A DNA stretch of 64,000 bases from Daphnia carinata (GCF_022539665.2 NC_081334.1:7782424-7846423), one strand, 5' to 3'; shown: positions 45,801 through 60,196, counted from the first letter of the stretch. Numbers and translations are program-made. Notes: generated from the letters alone by a model not told the origin.

Positions 45801-48800
45801 GGTCTATTCGGGCGTGAAATTCAAAGAGGCCACTAAAGCGAAACGTCAAGAGTGAATTCAAAGAGTCCACGAGAAAAACTGAAAAAAAAAAGAGAGTCGA
45901 TATAAATAAACGCATTCCGCCCATTTCGGTTCTCATCGGAATTCGAAATTCTCTTCGATTCGAAACACAAAAATGAAACCAATAAGAACAAGAGTTTGGA
46001 TTTTTTGTTGTTGTTTTAATTGTCAATGGAGATCAGTTTCGGTGACGTAGGGCAGCACAGCATGTGATCTGCGCTGTTATTTTTTTCGTTCAACTACATT
46101 TTTTTCAGGGACGTTGCTTTTATTTTATTTTATTTTTTTTTCAGGTTTTTGTCATCGCTGTATCGACTTGCATTTTCGATTTGCGGTTACGATGCAATTA
46201 CATTTGTTGACTAGGCCAATTGTTGAGTAGCCATAACGGCTGCCACTTGCATTTATGGTGTCGAGTTCCATTTATGAGTCAACTAACGAGCGACACATCG
46301 TCCGCCTTCACGATTTCTAACTCGACTTCAACTCGATTGTAGATAATTAAATTGTTCTGAAGAGATGGTTCACCTTGACAAATCTTAACGGTACACACAC
46401 GAGTTCTCCTTTTGTCGAATCGCATCTATTAAGCGAACATTTTTGAAACGCACTCTGTTTTTTTTTTTTTTTTTTGTAGCGTGAATTTAAAACACGCCGT
46501 GGTTATCCCCGAGTGCGCAGTGATGCTGCAAGTTTCCTCTCCGTGAAGCTTTTTTTTTTTTCGTTGGCCATTCAATTGCTGAGATGAATGGCGCAATCTA
46601 CGGCTACTGTATTTCTATTGTCGACATAATAAATAAAAAGGGGCAGACATTCGTCATGGCCTCTTTGAAAGACACATGTCATTGCTGCCTTTTGCGGGAA
46701 TGCCACGATTTCTTCGTGTCGTAATAACGGCGTAGGCAAACGAGTTCACTAGCATTCACCCCCCTCGCTTCCAGAACTGGTTGTTCAGTATACCAACTGG
46801 AACGTAACTTTTTTTTTTTTTTTTTTTTTTCCTAGTGGTTTTTCTTTTAAAATCCGATTCTCTCTTTCTGGTTTTATTCTTGTGATAGATGCAATGACTG
46901 TCTACAGTCGATTTGCCAATCAAAATGTATGGGAGCGTAAAAGATAAAGCCACTCACAAAAAAAGAAATAAACAAATCGGTAACTTTCCACCCGCCATTT
47001 TTTTTTTCGTATTAAATTTTTTTATGGAAAGAAAAATGGCTTCGATGATTGATTCGATGCCCTCCAGATATTCGTGAATTTGTATTTAACTGACCTGCCT
47101 TTCGCGCAGAACCGTCGAGATCGTTGTACAACATTGTCTGGCTGGGAAAAATGTAGAAACTTGATCGACTAATATTTTTCATTGCCGCAGACTGGCATTT
47201 CAAAATTTCGCGGGGCATCGATTCCTCAACAAAAAAAAAGGGAGGCGACGAGGCCGGGCGTATAATCAACAAATCATTGTGACAAGAACTGCACACACCG
47301 TACGACGAGTAGCAATAAGAAAAACAAACAAACGAATAAAAGAAAGGTCGTTTTATTTTATCTTTTCATTTCTATTTTTGATACTTTCTTGACCATGAAT
47401 TGCATCGAAGAGTACGAGAAAGTGCGTCGCATAAAGCGCGTGTCACGCGCTACTGAGTTTATAAGCTTCTTACGTTCTTTTTCACGTTGATAGAAACCTG
47501 TTAGGAGAGTGGCCAGGACGATGATTCACGTTCGAATCTTTTCAAAAGCATGACGAAAAACGATAGTAACGAAAGCATAAACTGCTAACTCACCTTTGTC
47601 AAGTTTATGCTGTCTATATTTGAAGTCGACCGGGGTCGCAGGGTTATGCAACCAGAACGCAAGCGATTTTATTTATTTATTTTTTTTTTTTTGTTACTTT
47701 CTCTCTTTCGAATTGACGGTCACGGTGATTATTAGGGACTACTCCCATCGTTGATGGCGTGAACGACTTGATAATCTTGTCCCAATGTAGCCACTTTAAT
47801 GATACCGACCTTGCTATTTATTGCCTCTGTTCCGTCTATTGGAGCCCACGCAGTATATTTACCACGGGTTGTTAATTCACACGCGTCTTTTGGTAAAATT
47901 CATTTTTATTTTAAAGTTCGTAATCAAACATATCACGCTTATTAATGCACAATCCATCTTTTTGTGTTTTCTTTCTTTTTCTTTAACTTTACTTCAAAAG
48001 ATTGACGTGTCTCACGTACGCACTTTATACAAAAAGACACGCCCGCCATTTTTCGTTTTTGAATAATCCAACCAGATCTCTGGTAACTTGGTAATAGCCG
48101 TGTGTTTTTCGACAAAAAAAAAAAACAAAAGAAAAACTACAGGAGAGCTCGTTCAGGTTTGTTTGGCGTCCGACTGAGTGAAGGACGACTGGCGATATTC
48201 GAATTTTGAAAGTTCATATTTGTGCCGCCGCTCCCCTACTCAACCGCAGCTGCTTAAGATGTGCCTCAGTCGGTTGTGCATCGTTTGGCGATCGAGAAGA
48301 ATAAAATATTTTTTTTTGTTTCACCTTGGCAACTCGTTTGTGGAATGTTTTGCGCCCAGTGGCTTTGCAATTTTCAATCCATTGCGAATCGGACTGCGGC
48401 GTTTTCAAAAAATCGTGTAATAATTTTGCACGCGCGGTTTCACGTACCCGGATAACAAAACGGATGTTTATGTTGTCATTGCCGTGTTTTTTTTTTTTCG
48501 GTTGTTGCCTAAGGAGGAACGAACCTCTCCCGGCGTTTTTGCCCTTTACCTTCAAGGTGATGATTGGATATACTGATAGGAACGTGATCCAACTTCCGTA
48601 CCTGGTTCCATGGCGGATATAAAAATCAGCTAATAACCTTGTCTCGTTCATTATCTATTGATATGCAGATGTGAAGAGTCACATCATTTTCAAGGTTGAT
48701 TTCGAACGTGCTGCGTAAAATACTGTTGAGGATGGCCTCTTCATTTCCCAAGCCCGTGAATCGTATTAGCATATTCCATACTTGGTTCCCTAAAAATCCT

Positions 48801-51143
48801 CCTTTTTATTTATGAACAATTTTCTTTATGTGTCATGAGACTTTAATGAGTGTTGCAAACTGAGTCGCTTTCGAACGGGCGGTTTTCTGGATGTTTGTGG
48901 AAAATAGACGGGGGCCAAAGGAACTGGGGAGGTTATGTTGCAGGGTGTGTATTCACAGGGTGTACAAACAGGTACCAAAAAAAAAAAACAAGTACGGTGA
49001 ATACGAAAGTTTGACAGTTGATGGAATAACGAGCGACAAAAAGGAACGGAATGGAGAGGCCGGTCGGAAAAGTCAAGTCTTATCTTGGTGTTTCTTTGAA
49101 AATAAATGATTGGTTCATGTCGCTATAGCAAGTGGGAGATTTTTACGCGCGGAGTACCTAGCGCTGTTAAACAACGAGAAAAGGTTGTACAGGAAGAAGA
49201 TGTATAGCCAGGACAACCTTGAAACACACACACACCTGAAAAGTCCTTTTTAGAAACGAAATAAGGAAGCACACGAAAGCCAATTGTTTTTGCTTTGAGC
49301 TTGTCGCTAAGGTACCGTATGAAGGTAAAAACGGTTTTAAGGGGCGGCTGTCGGGTTCGAACAGACACGTACGCACAGGTACAATATATACACTGACCAA
49401 ACAAGTCTCCATAAGCAAAAGAAAAACGATTCGACCTTGCCGTTTTATTTCACATCTCAGTTTTTCTCTATGCAGTTTTTTTTTTAGTCACGAATGAAAA
49501 GCAAAGACGGAAAGATTAAAAAAAAAGGAGCAAAACAGGACAAACAGGGTAAATCACGATTTAAGAATTGCCAGGGATCCACGTCGTTTTCAGGGTCGAA
49601 AACGTTTCAAAACAAGGTTTAATCATCGCTTATAATTTATAACATAAAATGCCGCGTTTCGTGCGTGTTTTTTTTTTTCTTAAACTTCCTTAAAACGTCA
49701 ACGACTACACTATATGGTCACTATTACAAACGACATTGCGGCTTTCTTTTTATTCGATCTTTTTTTCATTTTTATCGGATAAAGTCCTTGGGCTCTGACT
49801 TTGAATGTTCGTTTGTTACTTTGTTGTAGCCGAAAAAAAAAAAAAAAAAAAAGGGCTGGAGGACTTTGTTGAATGGACACTGAAAGAAGAAGACACTAAC
49901 AAATGAAGATGATGTCAAGGTCGATTTCAGGTGGCTCCCGACAGGTAAAACAATGGGATTTTCCTTAGTCATTTTGGAAGATGACAAGAGGCTGATGAAA
50001 AGGGCAGCTCACGTAATCGAGCCAGTTGAACTTTTTTTTTTCTTTATTATTTAAACTAAAGTAAACAACGGTGAAGTGATTGTATCTTTTGTGTCGAGGT
50101 GTCACACCCTAAGCCAGTCGTGTTTTCACCAGTTTTTTTTTATTTGCCCTTTTTTTATTCAATGTTAATTAAGAAAAACAATAGCGTGACCAGGTTTTTC
50201 CCCGTAGCTTTAGGAATCACGTGACGTTGCGTGATTGTGTTACGCAAGCGAACAAAAATGGTTTTTGAATTCTCTTTCATATTCAAAAGACGACAAAAAA
50301 AAAAATGAATCACGAAGCAGAAATGTTGATTCAAAGTGTGGGCCAAACAAATTCTAGACTGCCTCCGAAATTCTAATCATTCCAACGTTAAGTATTCACG
50401 TGACCTTGCGTCTGCCCAAACGGAAATAGAGGGGAATAACAACGAGTGAGAAGGTCATTTTGTTTTCATCAAATGCAATTTGTGATTGTCTTCCACGTGA
50501 GCTCCGTTTTTTGTTGTCCGTCCAACATCGCACTCTGGCCAGTCATGAATGTATAACCCTTTCTTTTGTTGATCGAACGTTTGAAATGTCTGCGTTCTAA
50601 ATGCAAACAAGCCTTTGAAATTCGTGAGTAGTGCACGTTATTGCACGTGTCGTGATTTTACTAGTGAAAACTAGGATCAACTGGATTTGTCCGCCGATGG
50701 GAAATAAATAAAGGAAAAGATTTTAAAACGAATATGAAATTGTGGATATCTGAAATGCATGACGAGAAATGGAATCCAACGAAGGCAGTGGAATGAGATG
50801 AGGTCGCGTGATGTATTATAATATTTTCTATCCATCTCCATAGAGCATATTTCACATAAAGGTTGCATGTGTTTGGAATTCTTTGTATTCAGGGACGTTT
50901 CAGTCCCAATTCCTATGAATTTATTTTAAAAACATTTTCTATCGTACCGCTTCACTTTACATCCAGTTAAGTCCGGTAGCATCAATATCTGTAATGATTG
51001 TGATTGAACTGACTAGTACTCGACCTGCAATCTGCTTATCATTTCGATTTATTTGTTGTTGTTTTTTTAAATGGAATATTTATGGTTATGTATTTGAGTT
51101 TGATTGATGATATATTATTTGAAAATGTTCAGGAATTCAGGAC

Positions 51144-54100
51144 ATGTTTTCCGCAATGCTGGGCGGCGGCGGTGGTAACCGGCGGGCGACCAGTTTGGGC
51201 AAGGGTCACCTGAGCCACGCAGCAGCCGCACGATTGGCCCGCACCTCTTCCTGGAACGACGGGCTGGACGGCGCAGGAAACCCAAGCCCTTCAACAAACG
51301 CTGGTCATCCTTCCATTTTAAGAGTAAGACTTTGGCTTCAGTTCTTTGTTTCTACTTATTCGTTCGAAAACTGTACAAGAATTTGATGCTAATGACTCAA
51401 TGATGGACGCGTCGTTAACAACCGTTGGGAAAATAGACTGGAGCTGACCGGCTGATTGGTCGGTCGTTAACTCGTTTGAATTATTATTCTTTTTCTTTCA
51501 ATGGCTCGGTCATTAATCTCCAAAGTCTGAGCAATCGCCCCCACCTTTTTCTACGGCTCATTGACTTCTTACGTGTCAACAATCTCATCATCCTGAGAAT
51601 CACCGAAATTCGGTTGGAATCGATTGACCAGACCAACAAAAAAAAAACCCAACTTTTCATTTCTTTCTTTTTCTTCCGAATTTTGTTCTTGTTCCCGCAA
51701 AACACCAAAGAATACGCATTGTGTACGTTATCATGACTTTCGGTTTTTCCGTCCTTTCTTAACCACTCAATGGCTAATAACAGCCAGTATGGCTGTTCGT
51801 AAAAACGGAACATTTTGTCAGTCTATCTTTTAATGGCTTTGATTGCGAATTGGAGGCACCGTCTCCCCCCCCCCCCTTCCAAAAAAAGAGTTTGCCCGCA
51901 AGAAATCGAGTGAACAAAGAAAGAAAATGTTTACATTTTCGTTTAACACGAACCCCTTTCTTACGTATTTCTGTTGTGAATTCGACAGGTGGCCGACGAG
52001 TCGCCCCAGCAACAGGCCACTACACTGCAGCAGCTCCAACAACAACAACAGGCTCGTCTACGACGCACATCGATGCGGAGGATGGTCCGATTCCGCATGT
52101 CGGCCAGTTCGACGGACGTTGACCCGGCCGACGCCGCCCAGTCAGGTAAGAACTACACCGCACGTTGGGATAGGATTAAAAAAAGAAAGAAATAAAGCAG
52201 AAGGGAATCACGTACGTGATGTGCTGCCCTCGCGCGCAACATTTTTCATACAACGACACACTTCTGAAAGTTCCTCGTTTTAATATTCAACTGGTGGATG
52301 TAATGAAAAGGTCGGGATATGCGCAACAGAGGGTGACGATGATCCATTAAAAAAGGTTTCGAAAAAAAGAAAAAGAAAGGAAACATGCAGGTGAAAATGC
52401 ATGAATTGCTCGACACAAATGGAAAAGTAATGGAGAAACCCGAAAGGGATGTGAAAACAAAGGAAATGTCAGGTGCAGCAGCAACTCCCGTATCTTTTGT
52501 TCTTTGAAAGCAGGTGGGATATCACGTACGCAAAAACGGAGTTGATAGTTACATTTATTATTTTTTTTCCTGTGGTTAAATGCATCTAGAGGATCGAGTT
52601 AATTGAATTAAAACAAAAAGACGGGCAATATGAGAATCGTTGACCGTGACCAATTAAAATCTCCCTTTCTTTTTCTTTACTGTTTTTTTATTGCTCATTA
52701 AGTAATAATTTTATTGGCATCTGGCCAATCGCGTTTAGATCTGATCCCGCGAGAAAGTAAAAACGGAGGAAAGAACATAGGAAGCTCCCATCAAAATTAA
52801 TGTTTATGGCAATTCCCCTGTAGCCTGTGTTTCGTATTACTGATGGTCAATCTTTTTTCTTGTTTTCACGACAGGTGATGCTGCTGTTCACGATAACGGC
52901 GGCAATACGAGCGGGACGCGGACTTGTAATGAGCCCCATCCGGCGGCAAACGATGGAGCAGATGCGTCTCGAAACGAAGGCGGCATTAAAAGTCACAACG
53001 ACAGCGAGAGTCACGGCAACGCTGGAAGCAACAGCAGCAGCAGCAGCAGTTCGGGAGACGAGCGTTCGCCCGGTTCCAGACGGGCGGCCATTCCGTTACT
53101 ATGGCAACCCGCCAGCAAGCAACCCCAGGTGGAGGAAACAACAACCCGCAGCCCGTTGCCACCTCCACTACTGCCTCCGCCTCCTTCATCGTCTTCTTGC
53201 CAGCGTTCGGCCGCCATTCCGGCATCGTTCGTCAGTCCCCTCACGGCCGCTCCCGCAAACGAATCGCTGACAAGTGGACGCCGATCGGCCTGTGATGGTC
53301 CAACAAGTACGTCCACGTTTCACATCGAATCCGAAGGCGAACGAGACGAGACGGACCGATGGCCGCGTAACACGACAGATTCACCGTCCTCACCGCCAGG
53401 TGCGACACAGTCGTCCGGATCGTCAGTGAACGCTGGGCCGTTGCCCGGTAGAGCCGTGCTAGTGCGTCAAGTGTCGCGTTTCTCCGTCATGCAGACATCG
53501 CCGTCGCTCGATGGCTCGTCCGCACCAGTTGGCGGAGTTGCTGGCGACTCTACGGCAACGCAATCTGGCGGCGAACGAGATCCGTGCAGCCCCACTGGCC
53601 AATTGTCGTCGTCTAGCAATCAATCGAGACGTCAACGTGGACGCAGTGGACGCAATCGTGAGGGCGGAGGTCACTCACGCGCTCGCCGTCAACGGTCCAA
53701 CATGAGCGCCGCTTCCGGTACTTCACGAGCTTCCACCGTCTCCTCACCCGATATACCCATTGTACGCTCACAGAGAAGGTCAGTTCCATTTCCGTTTTCA
53801 AAATCTGTTTCGATTTTGTTGGTTTTTTTTTTGGTTTTTTTTTACCTTCGTTTTTTTTCTTTATTTGTTCTGGCACTTCCTTGATCAACTTCGAATTTCA
53901 GTTTCCCTATTCGAAATTTATGGCGTGAGGTCGACTTCCCTTTTTTGCTTCCTGAACGTATACGTGTTAGCCTTCACGTCTTTTTTTTTCTCTTGGCAGT
54001 TTTGCTTCCCCCCGCAACGCCGGAAACCATTTGCCGACGTTCAATTGTTGTCGATTTTATTTTATTTTATTTTTTTTAGTTGTAGGGAAAAAAAAATGTT

Positions 54101-57100
54101 TTTTCTCACGAACCTGTGTACGAACGAGAATGCAAGGCAAGATGGCGAAGAGAAAGGATATTTTTGAAAAATATTTCCTTTTAGTTCAGTTCATTTTCGT
54201 TTATTTCTCTTTGTGCCCTGATTCTGGCCACGGCAAATAGCGGCAGAGAAAACGTGTTTCGAACGACTGTTCCTTGTTGTACCCCAAAGAGTTGCTTGAC
54301 GTGGTAGCCATGGCGACAGATATCCGAGTCCATTTGTTTAGCAGTTTTCTCCTTTTCGCAGTTTTTTTTTTTTTCGAGAGCAAAACGAAAAAGGTTTTTT
54401 TTTGTTAAACAATGAAATCAACGTTTAAAGCGGAAACAGGGGGATTATTTTATTTTATTTTTTTTTTAGATGACCGTGCCAGAATAGAATGGATTTAATG
54501 AAACCGAAATCGCAGTGTGAAAGTCGACCAAATAAAAGCCAAAAAGTGTTTCGGTGGTGACTTCTCAATTGAATCATATTAAACCTCAAATTGTATTCGA
54601 TTTCACAATTACATTTTTTTTCAACGGAGTTCAAATCGACTGACTCAACTGGTGAAATCGAAGGCGGCCGTGACTGCCAAACTTAGCCACCCTGAAATTT
54701 CTAGATCAAACCCCTCCCCCCCCCCCCCCCCCCCCAAAAAAAAAGCCATTTTTTTTTTCTTGTCTAATGAAAATGGAAGCCGAAATATCAGATTTTTTTT
54801 GTTCGTCGTCGTCGCACGTGCAGTCGAATGAAAAGAACGTTAGCCAATGCGAAAGAATTGAAATCATCAAGGCGAGCGCAGGGACCGCTGAGGCCAACAA
54901 ACGAACCCGACTTCACCGTTACACTGAACTTTAATGCCTTGCTTTTCTTTCCCTTTATCGGTTATTATTTTTACTTTCTGTCCTGTCATCCCACATCCCC
55001 CCCCTTCTTCTTTGTCGTCCCCCTTTGCTCGATTACGCATTCAAGTTTGCCCTGAATGCGTTGAAATTCACGCAGCGTGAACGCGCTGCGCTTGAACCTT
55101 CAGAAGATGTCATCAGCAAATGATGGAGGACACGTTTCATTTGCGACAATTGACCGAGTTGTTTAACGAGAATTTCGAAAATGACTTGCTTTTGAAAACT
55201 CGTCCATTTGACGGAATGTCATGTAAGAAAAAAAAAGAAAAAAAGAAATGACGATCGAAATTTACGGAGAAGAAGGAAAACGTGTACGATAATCACCGAA
55301 GATGGCGTGAAAATGCGAGAATGATGGAACGACAATGCGCGCTTGGTTGCGTAACAAAAGAGTTCCGTTGGTTCGAGCGTGATAACGTTCGTACAGCGGG
55401 CAAGGTTAAAATCATTAAGCGTCTGGAAGGAGAAACGCATCATCATTTGCACTTGTTTACGGCCTCCCTATTCTCTCGGTCGCTCATGTATTTAATGTAA
55501 CAAGAAGGAAAAATTGTAATCATTTCCCAAGAATAGAGAGCATGATGATGGCCAACTGTCGAAAAAAGTAAGCTTAGAATCCAGTGTCGAACATAAAATA
55601 CGAAGCCAAACATCCGTACAGAATTTAAAGGGCAAGCGCTTCAAAATCCTTTCGTCTTTTGTTTCAGCGACAAGACAAAACGCAAATGTCCGTCTCCATT
55701 TCTTTCTGAATTCTTTCCACTCCTTGATGTATGCAAATGAATTCGTGAACTTTTAATGTTAAAAAAAAATGTTTTTGAAAAAAAAATAGGAGGAACCGCA
55801 ATGCGGATGGAAATGTCGATCCGGAGGAAGAATCACGGCGTAAACTTGGCGGCATTTGGCCGCACAACATGGCGCCCATGTTCGCTCTTCTAGCGGCCAC
55901 TCTGGGCCTCTTCAACGTGTCGCGTTTCGCTTTGTTGAGCATCGAGTACGGAGGCAACTTCATAGTCCAGTTCATGTTGTTGTCTTTCCTCTTCGGCATC
56001 CCATTGCTCTGCTTTCACGCTTGCCTCGGCCAATTTCTCGGCTCCAACGTCATCGACATGTGGCGGATATCTCCCATTTTCAAGGTTTTCCATCCGTTTT
56101 TAACTTCAATCTTTTCGTACCCGAATTTTGAATTTTTTTAAACACAAAATCTGTCTGTTCCAGGGCGTCGGCATCGCTCTGCTCATCGGACAGGCCGTCA
56201 GCGGCATCTACAGCATCGTCGGCGTCGCCTGGATGTTCTTCTACTTCCGCGACTCGTTCATAGCTCAAGAGGATCGCTACAAATGGTCGAAATGCTACGA
56301 GCAGATACGCAGCTGCTCCCAACCGACGAATTATTCTTTTAGCCTCGAGGAGACTATTCCAGATTACTTCCAGTAAGATTTTTTTATTTCAATATTTTTG
56401 AAAAACAAAACAAAAAAACAGTCAATGAATAAGCGGCCGCCGGATATTACAAGGCCACATCACATTTCCCTTCCTTATCCCGTCGACATTTCAAAGCCAT
56501 GGATACATAACCAAAAATGGCCTCGTATCTTATTACGATAAATTCTTTTTCGTGTAGTTGGAAATTATAATCCAATTATCTCTTAACATTTTCCATTTTT
56601 TTTTTTTTAAACAAACAGTGCCCGGGTGCTGCAGCGCAGCGCTCCCTGGAACCCGCCTCTCAGCTTCGTTTCACTGAAATTCGAGCTGGCCTTCAACTTG
56701 GCCGTTATCTGGATGATCGTTTTCGTCGCCCTGGGCAAAGGTATAGAAGACATACTCTAAAGCTATCCAAGTTTAAACGCGTACACGATGTTCACACAAC
56801 CGCCGTGTTTCTATCTCTAGTGCGCCAATCAAAACATTTTTTGATCTAAATTTCATTTTCAAATCTCACGAATGAAAACCTCCAGGCCTTCGCTCTTACG
56901 GCAAAGTTGTCTACGCCTTCGGCACGTTGCCCATTCTCGGCTATTTCATCATCTGCGTCAAAGTCCTCGGATACAGCTCGTCCATCCCGACGAACGGTGT
57001 AGGTGGCGTCCTGGACCGGACGCCGTGGAACGAGTTCTTTACCGACACCAAGGTACGTTTTTTTTTATATATTTTTTGTTGTTGCTTGCTTTTATAAATG

Positions 57101-60100
57101 TAAGACACAGTTTAAACTAATGTCGGATACTGTTAAGAGGAAATAGATTCTAAAATAATGTGAAAAAAAAAAAAAGAAAAGACTGGGCAGAGATTTACTG
57201 ACGCCCGGACGTTATAAAGAGCCGATACCGTTATAGAATCGCATTTTTTTTTATGCGAGTGTTTTTGGTTCGTTGCTCTTCTCTTTCTAACGATGTTTTT
57301 TTTTCCTGTTCTCTTTTGTGTTTCTTTTTCGTGTCCTCTCTCTTTGTCGCCCGTCCCAACGACTCGGAAAAAAATAAATGGACAATGACCGTCAAGGTGT
57401 GGGTGATTGCCGCCCGGGAGGTGTTCATGACCTGGGGCATGTGCGGAGCAATCGTCATGCAGATCACGTCGCACAATCGGTACAGTCACAGCTTAAGGCG
57501 CGACATTACGGTCGTCATAGGTCTCACGCTGTTCGTGTTGATGCTCTCCGGCTTCCTGGCATCCGCTTGCCTCCAGATCATCAACGCCAGAGGACCCTAT
57601 GAATACGTGATGAGCTCTTTCGGTACGCCTTGCGATTTGCATCGTGTTTTCATTGTTGGATCGTAATTAAAACATTACGATATTGAATCGTTGCAGAAAC
57701 TGACCAAAGCTACAAGTTTTTGAGGAACTTGCGATTTATGCGACAGCATCAACAGTCGAATTTGCTCAACAAGTAAGAAAAAAAAACATAAACTCTTACG
57801 TGGAAATGAAAAAATCGATTGATTACAAACGAATGTTTTCCCAAAAGGCAAGAAGAATTCCATAACAATTTAGTGATGGGCGTGGCCGTACGAGAAGGCG
57901 ATGACGGACCGGGAGATCATTCGGGTTATCATCCGATTCGTTTAGCCACCGAGCTGTTTCCAGCTGTGGTGGCCATCATCGGTCCGGGCGAGTTCTCGCC
58001 CTTCTGGGCCGTCCTCTTTTACTTTTCTCTGGTGGCGTTCGGCATCGCTCAACAGCTGGCTATATGGCATTGCGTCATCAACGGCATCGTGGCCTTCCGC
58101 TCTTGCTGCCTCAAATCGTGGGAGACGACGATTACGTTCTGTACTTGCCTCGTGGGATTCTTCCTGTGTTTGCCATTGGCAACTGAGGTATGTTAACATC
58201 CTCCTCCTTCTCGGCCTTTCCTCCCACCACATTAAAAAACAAAACAAAAACAAAAAAATGGCCGTTTGCTGGACTCGGCAAAACAAAGATGACCTTGCAT
58301 TGTCACGTTAGCGCTATTAGCACGTCTTCATCAAGTCGGACGAATTGCGCGATTGCTCATCACGTCCTTAAAGGGGTGGACCCAACGATAAAGTCATTTG
58401 CAGCGTGCGTGACGTCAATTCCCGCAACCTTGACTAGTTGCGACGTTTTACCTTTCACTAGAAAAATAACAAAATGAAACGATGGCCAAATTTCCTTTTT
58501 TTTTTTTTTTTGCAATTGGAAACATCCCGCCATCGGAAGTTTATGTGTTTTATTGTTGTTAACTTATTCGATGTTTGTTTTGCTTTCGTTTTAAAAAGTT
58601 GGGTATTTCCATCGTCTACCATCTCGACTACGTCATGGGATCCCTTTGGTGGCTCATGATTATCTACGTCGTCCAGATAGCCGCCGTTTTGATTGTCCGC
58701 GGACGACCTTACAATGGCGAAAGTATTGTGGCCGTCCTCGTCAAGGGGCCGGGCTGCATGGCTAATTGGTGCGTTCCGATGCTCACCTTCTCATGGAGCG
58801 TCGTCATACCCATTGGGCTTTTGGTACACTTTCCTTTTTTATTTATTTTAATTTGAAAACGTTCAATTGTTCATTCGCCATTTGTTGCATTGTTTTGTTT
58901 TGTTTTCTTTCCAGGTGCTCAGTGTATCGTCTTTCAAAATGGGCCATTTTTGCGACATGTTCAACTGGCGAATGACTGAAGGCTATGCTTACTGGCCGTT
59001 GTGGGCCCGTCAGACGGGCTCAATGCTTCAATTGATACCCATCCTGCTCATTCCAGCTGTTGGCCTTATTCAATGTATCCGTTATCTATCCTCCGGGCCG
59101 TCTGATTTGTTCGACGTAAGAATAATGAAACCCTACGCTTTCGACATCGTTAAACTCTGCAACAATTCGCTAACGGGATCTCTTGTTATTCATTTGTTTT
59201 GTTTTTTTGGTTTTTTTCTCAGAGGATCAAATTACTGTACCGGCCTCACTTCCGGACGTATCTCATACCCAATGAACCGGCTTCTCGGACAGCGTCCAGG
59301 TCGTCGCGCAGTCAACAAAGAAGCGAACGACGGAGATCCGGTCGATCGCGATCTCGTTCCCGTTCACCATCACCTGGTCCGACGACATTCCCCGATCCAC
59401 CGCCCAAATACACTCCGCCGCCGACGTACAACACGGCGACGGGCGCGCGGTACGCATCGTCCAATCACATGTACATCTTACGTATGAATTAATCGAGTAT
59501 TTTTATTTATTTTGATCCAGGATTGCTAAAATGTTCCGCGAAAGTATCCGAAGGAGTTTCCGTCAAATCCGCGACATGACGACGCCTGTGCACACACCGG
59601 GCAATACAGTGACCAGCATGGCCGACATGGCTGAACTGGAATTGGGTCGAGGCAATCGAGAAGATCACCATCAGACGTCCATCACGTCGACATCGAGGCA
59701 TTTGCCACCGGCTTACACTTCGGTTATCTTGGAAATGCGCAGTCACGGACCGGACGATCTGCGCATGCCGGACATTCTGAGCGATCGCCTTTCTCAGCTG
59801 GTCGGCTGTGACAGCACCGAAGCCTCGACGTCGGGCAGTAGCAGTGCTTGTTCCAGCACTACCGATTGTACTGGAACAAGTTCGAGCAGTTCCGATACGA
59901 CGAGCAGCGCTCCGATGAGCGCGGTTGAATTGACGCGGCTTTTGGGAGAATCTTTCCGTCGCAGCGCTCGCAATACGTTGCGTAATAGTTTGAGATTCAT
60001 CCGGAACGGCAAAACTGCCGCCAAGCCGACGGCCAATGAACGCTCCGTTACCGATGATGACGACACTACCGATACGGACCAGGGCGGCCGCCATCTTGTC

Positions 60101-60196
60101 CAAGGAGCTGTTCGCATTCACCGTGATCCTTCACTTTCCAATGTTGTGGTCACCTTACCGAACGCTCCTGGTAATCATTCAGAGAGTATCGCCTGA
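51144..60196 (+). CDS. Atypical SLC6-family (neurotransmitter symporter-like) transporter
   Basis: Fourteen exons: 51144-51323, 51989-52145, 52875-53778, 55790-56084, 56164-56372, 56619-56740, 56886-57052, 57397-57622, 57697-57772, 57848-58187, 58599-58823, 58915-59115, 59223-59449, 59521-60196; all phases agree, 1,334 aa. Residues 1-440 are a disordered tail rich in Ser, Pro, Gln and Arg, including an AGC-repeat poly-Ser. The membrane core starts at 441: TM1 reads GLFNVSRFA where typical members have GLGNVWRFP. Further landmarks are GVGIALLIGQAVSGIYSIVG, KVWVIAAREVFMTWGM, a long insert KQEEFHNN to PIRLATELFPAVV, and WWLMIIYVVQ. The 300-residue C-tail has an Arg-Ser stretch and three PPxY motifs (1094-1097, 1100-1103, 1172-1175). 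It resembles orphan insect SLC6 proteins; the substrate is unknown. An upstream exon could extend the N-terminus. Confidence 0.87.
53025..53050 (+). repeat. AGC repeat coding poly-Ser in the SLC6 N-tail
   Basis: Consecutive AGC codons within exon 3 of the SLC6 gene encode a serine run; likely length-variable. Confidence 0.8.
53779..55789 (+). other. Two-kilobase intron 3 of the SLC6 gene
   Basis: Contains a 20-C run at 54716-54735 followed by nine A, and many T runs. The frames here are not exons: exon 3 (AGA AG) and exon 4 (G AGG) join in phase. Confidence 0.6.

Larger units (their letters stand above)
39140..51132. other. Twelve-kilobase low-complexity region without coding exons
   Basis: AT-rich with very many T runs (25 T at 40409-40433) and microsatellites. 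The only exon-like signal is a strong donor at 41655 (AAACAAG then GTGAGT) after a possible leader, which could be a 5' UTR exon of the SLC6 gene at 51144, giving a 9.5-kb intron. Open frames here are explained by homopolymer DNA. Confidence 0.5.

Noticed and set aside
49310-49375. GGTTCGAAC resembling a tRNA T-loop
   Set aside because: Flanking bases do not form a T stem, acceptor stem or anticodon arm.
53779-53884. Continuation of the SLC6 exon 3 frame past its donor
   Set aside because: Reads into T-rich intron; the family sequence resumes only at 55790.
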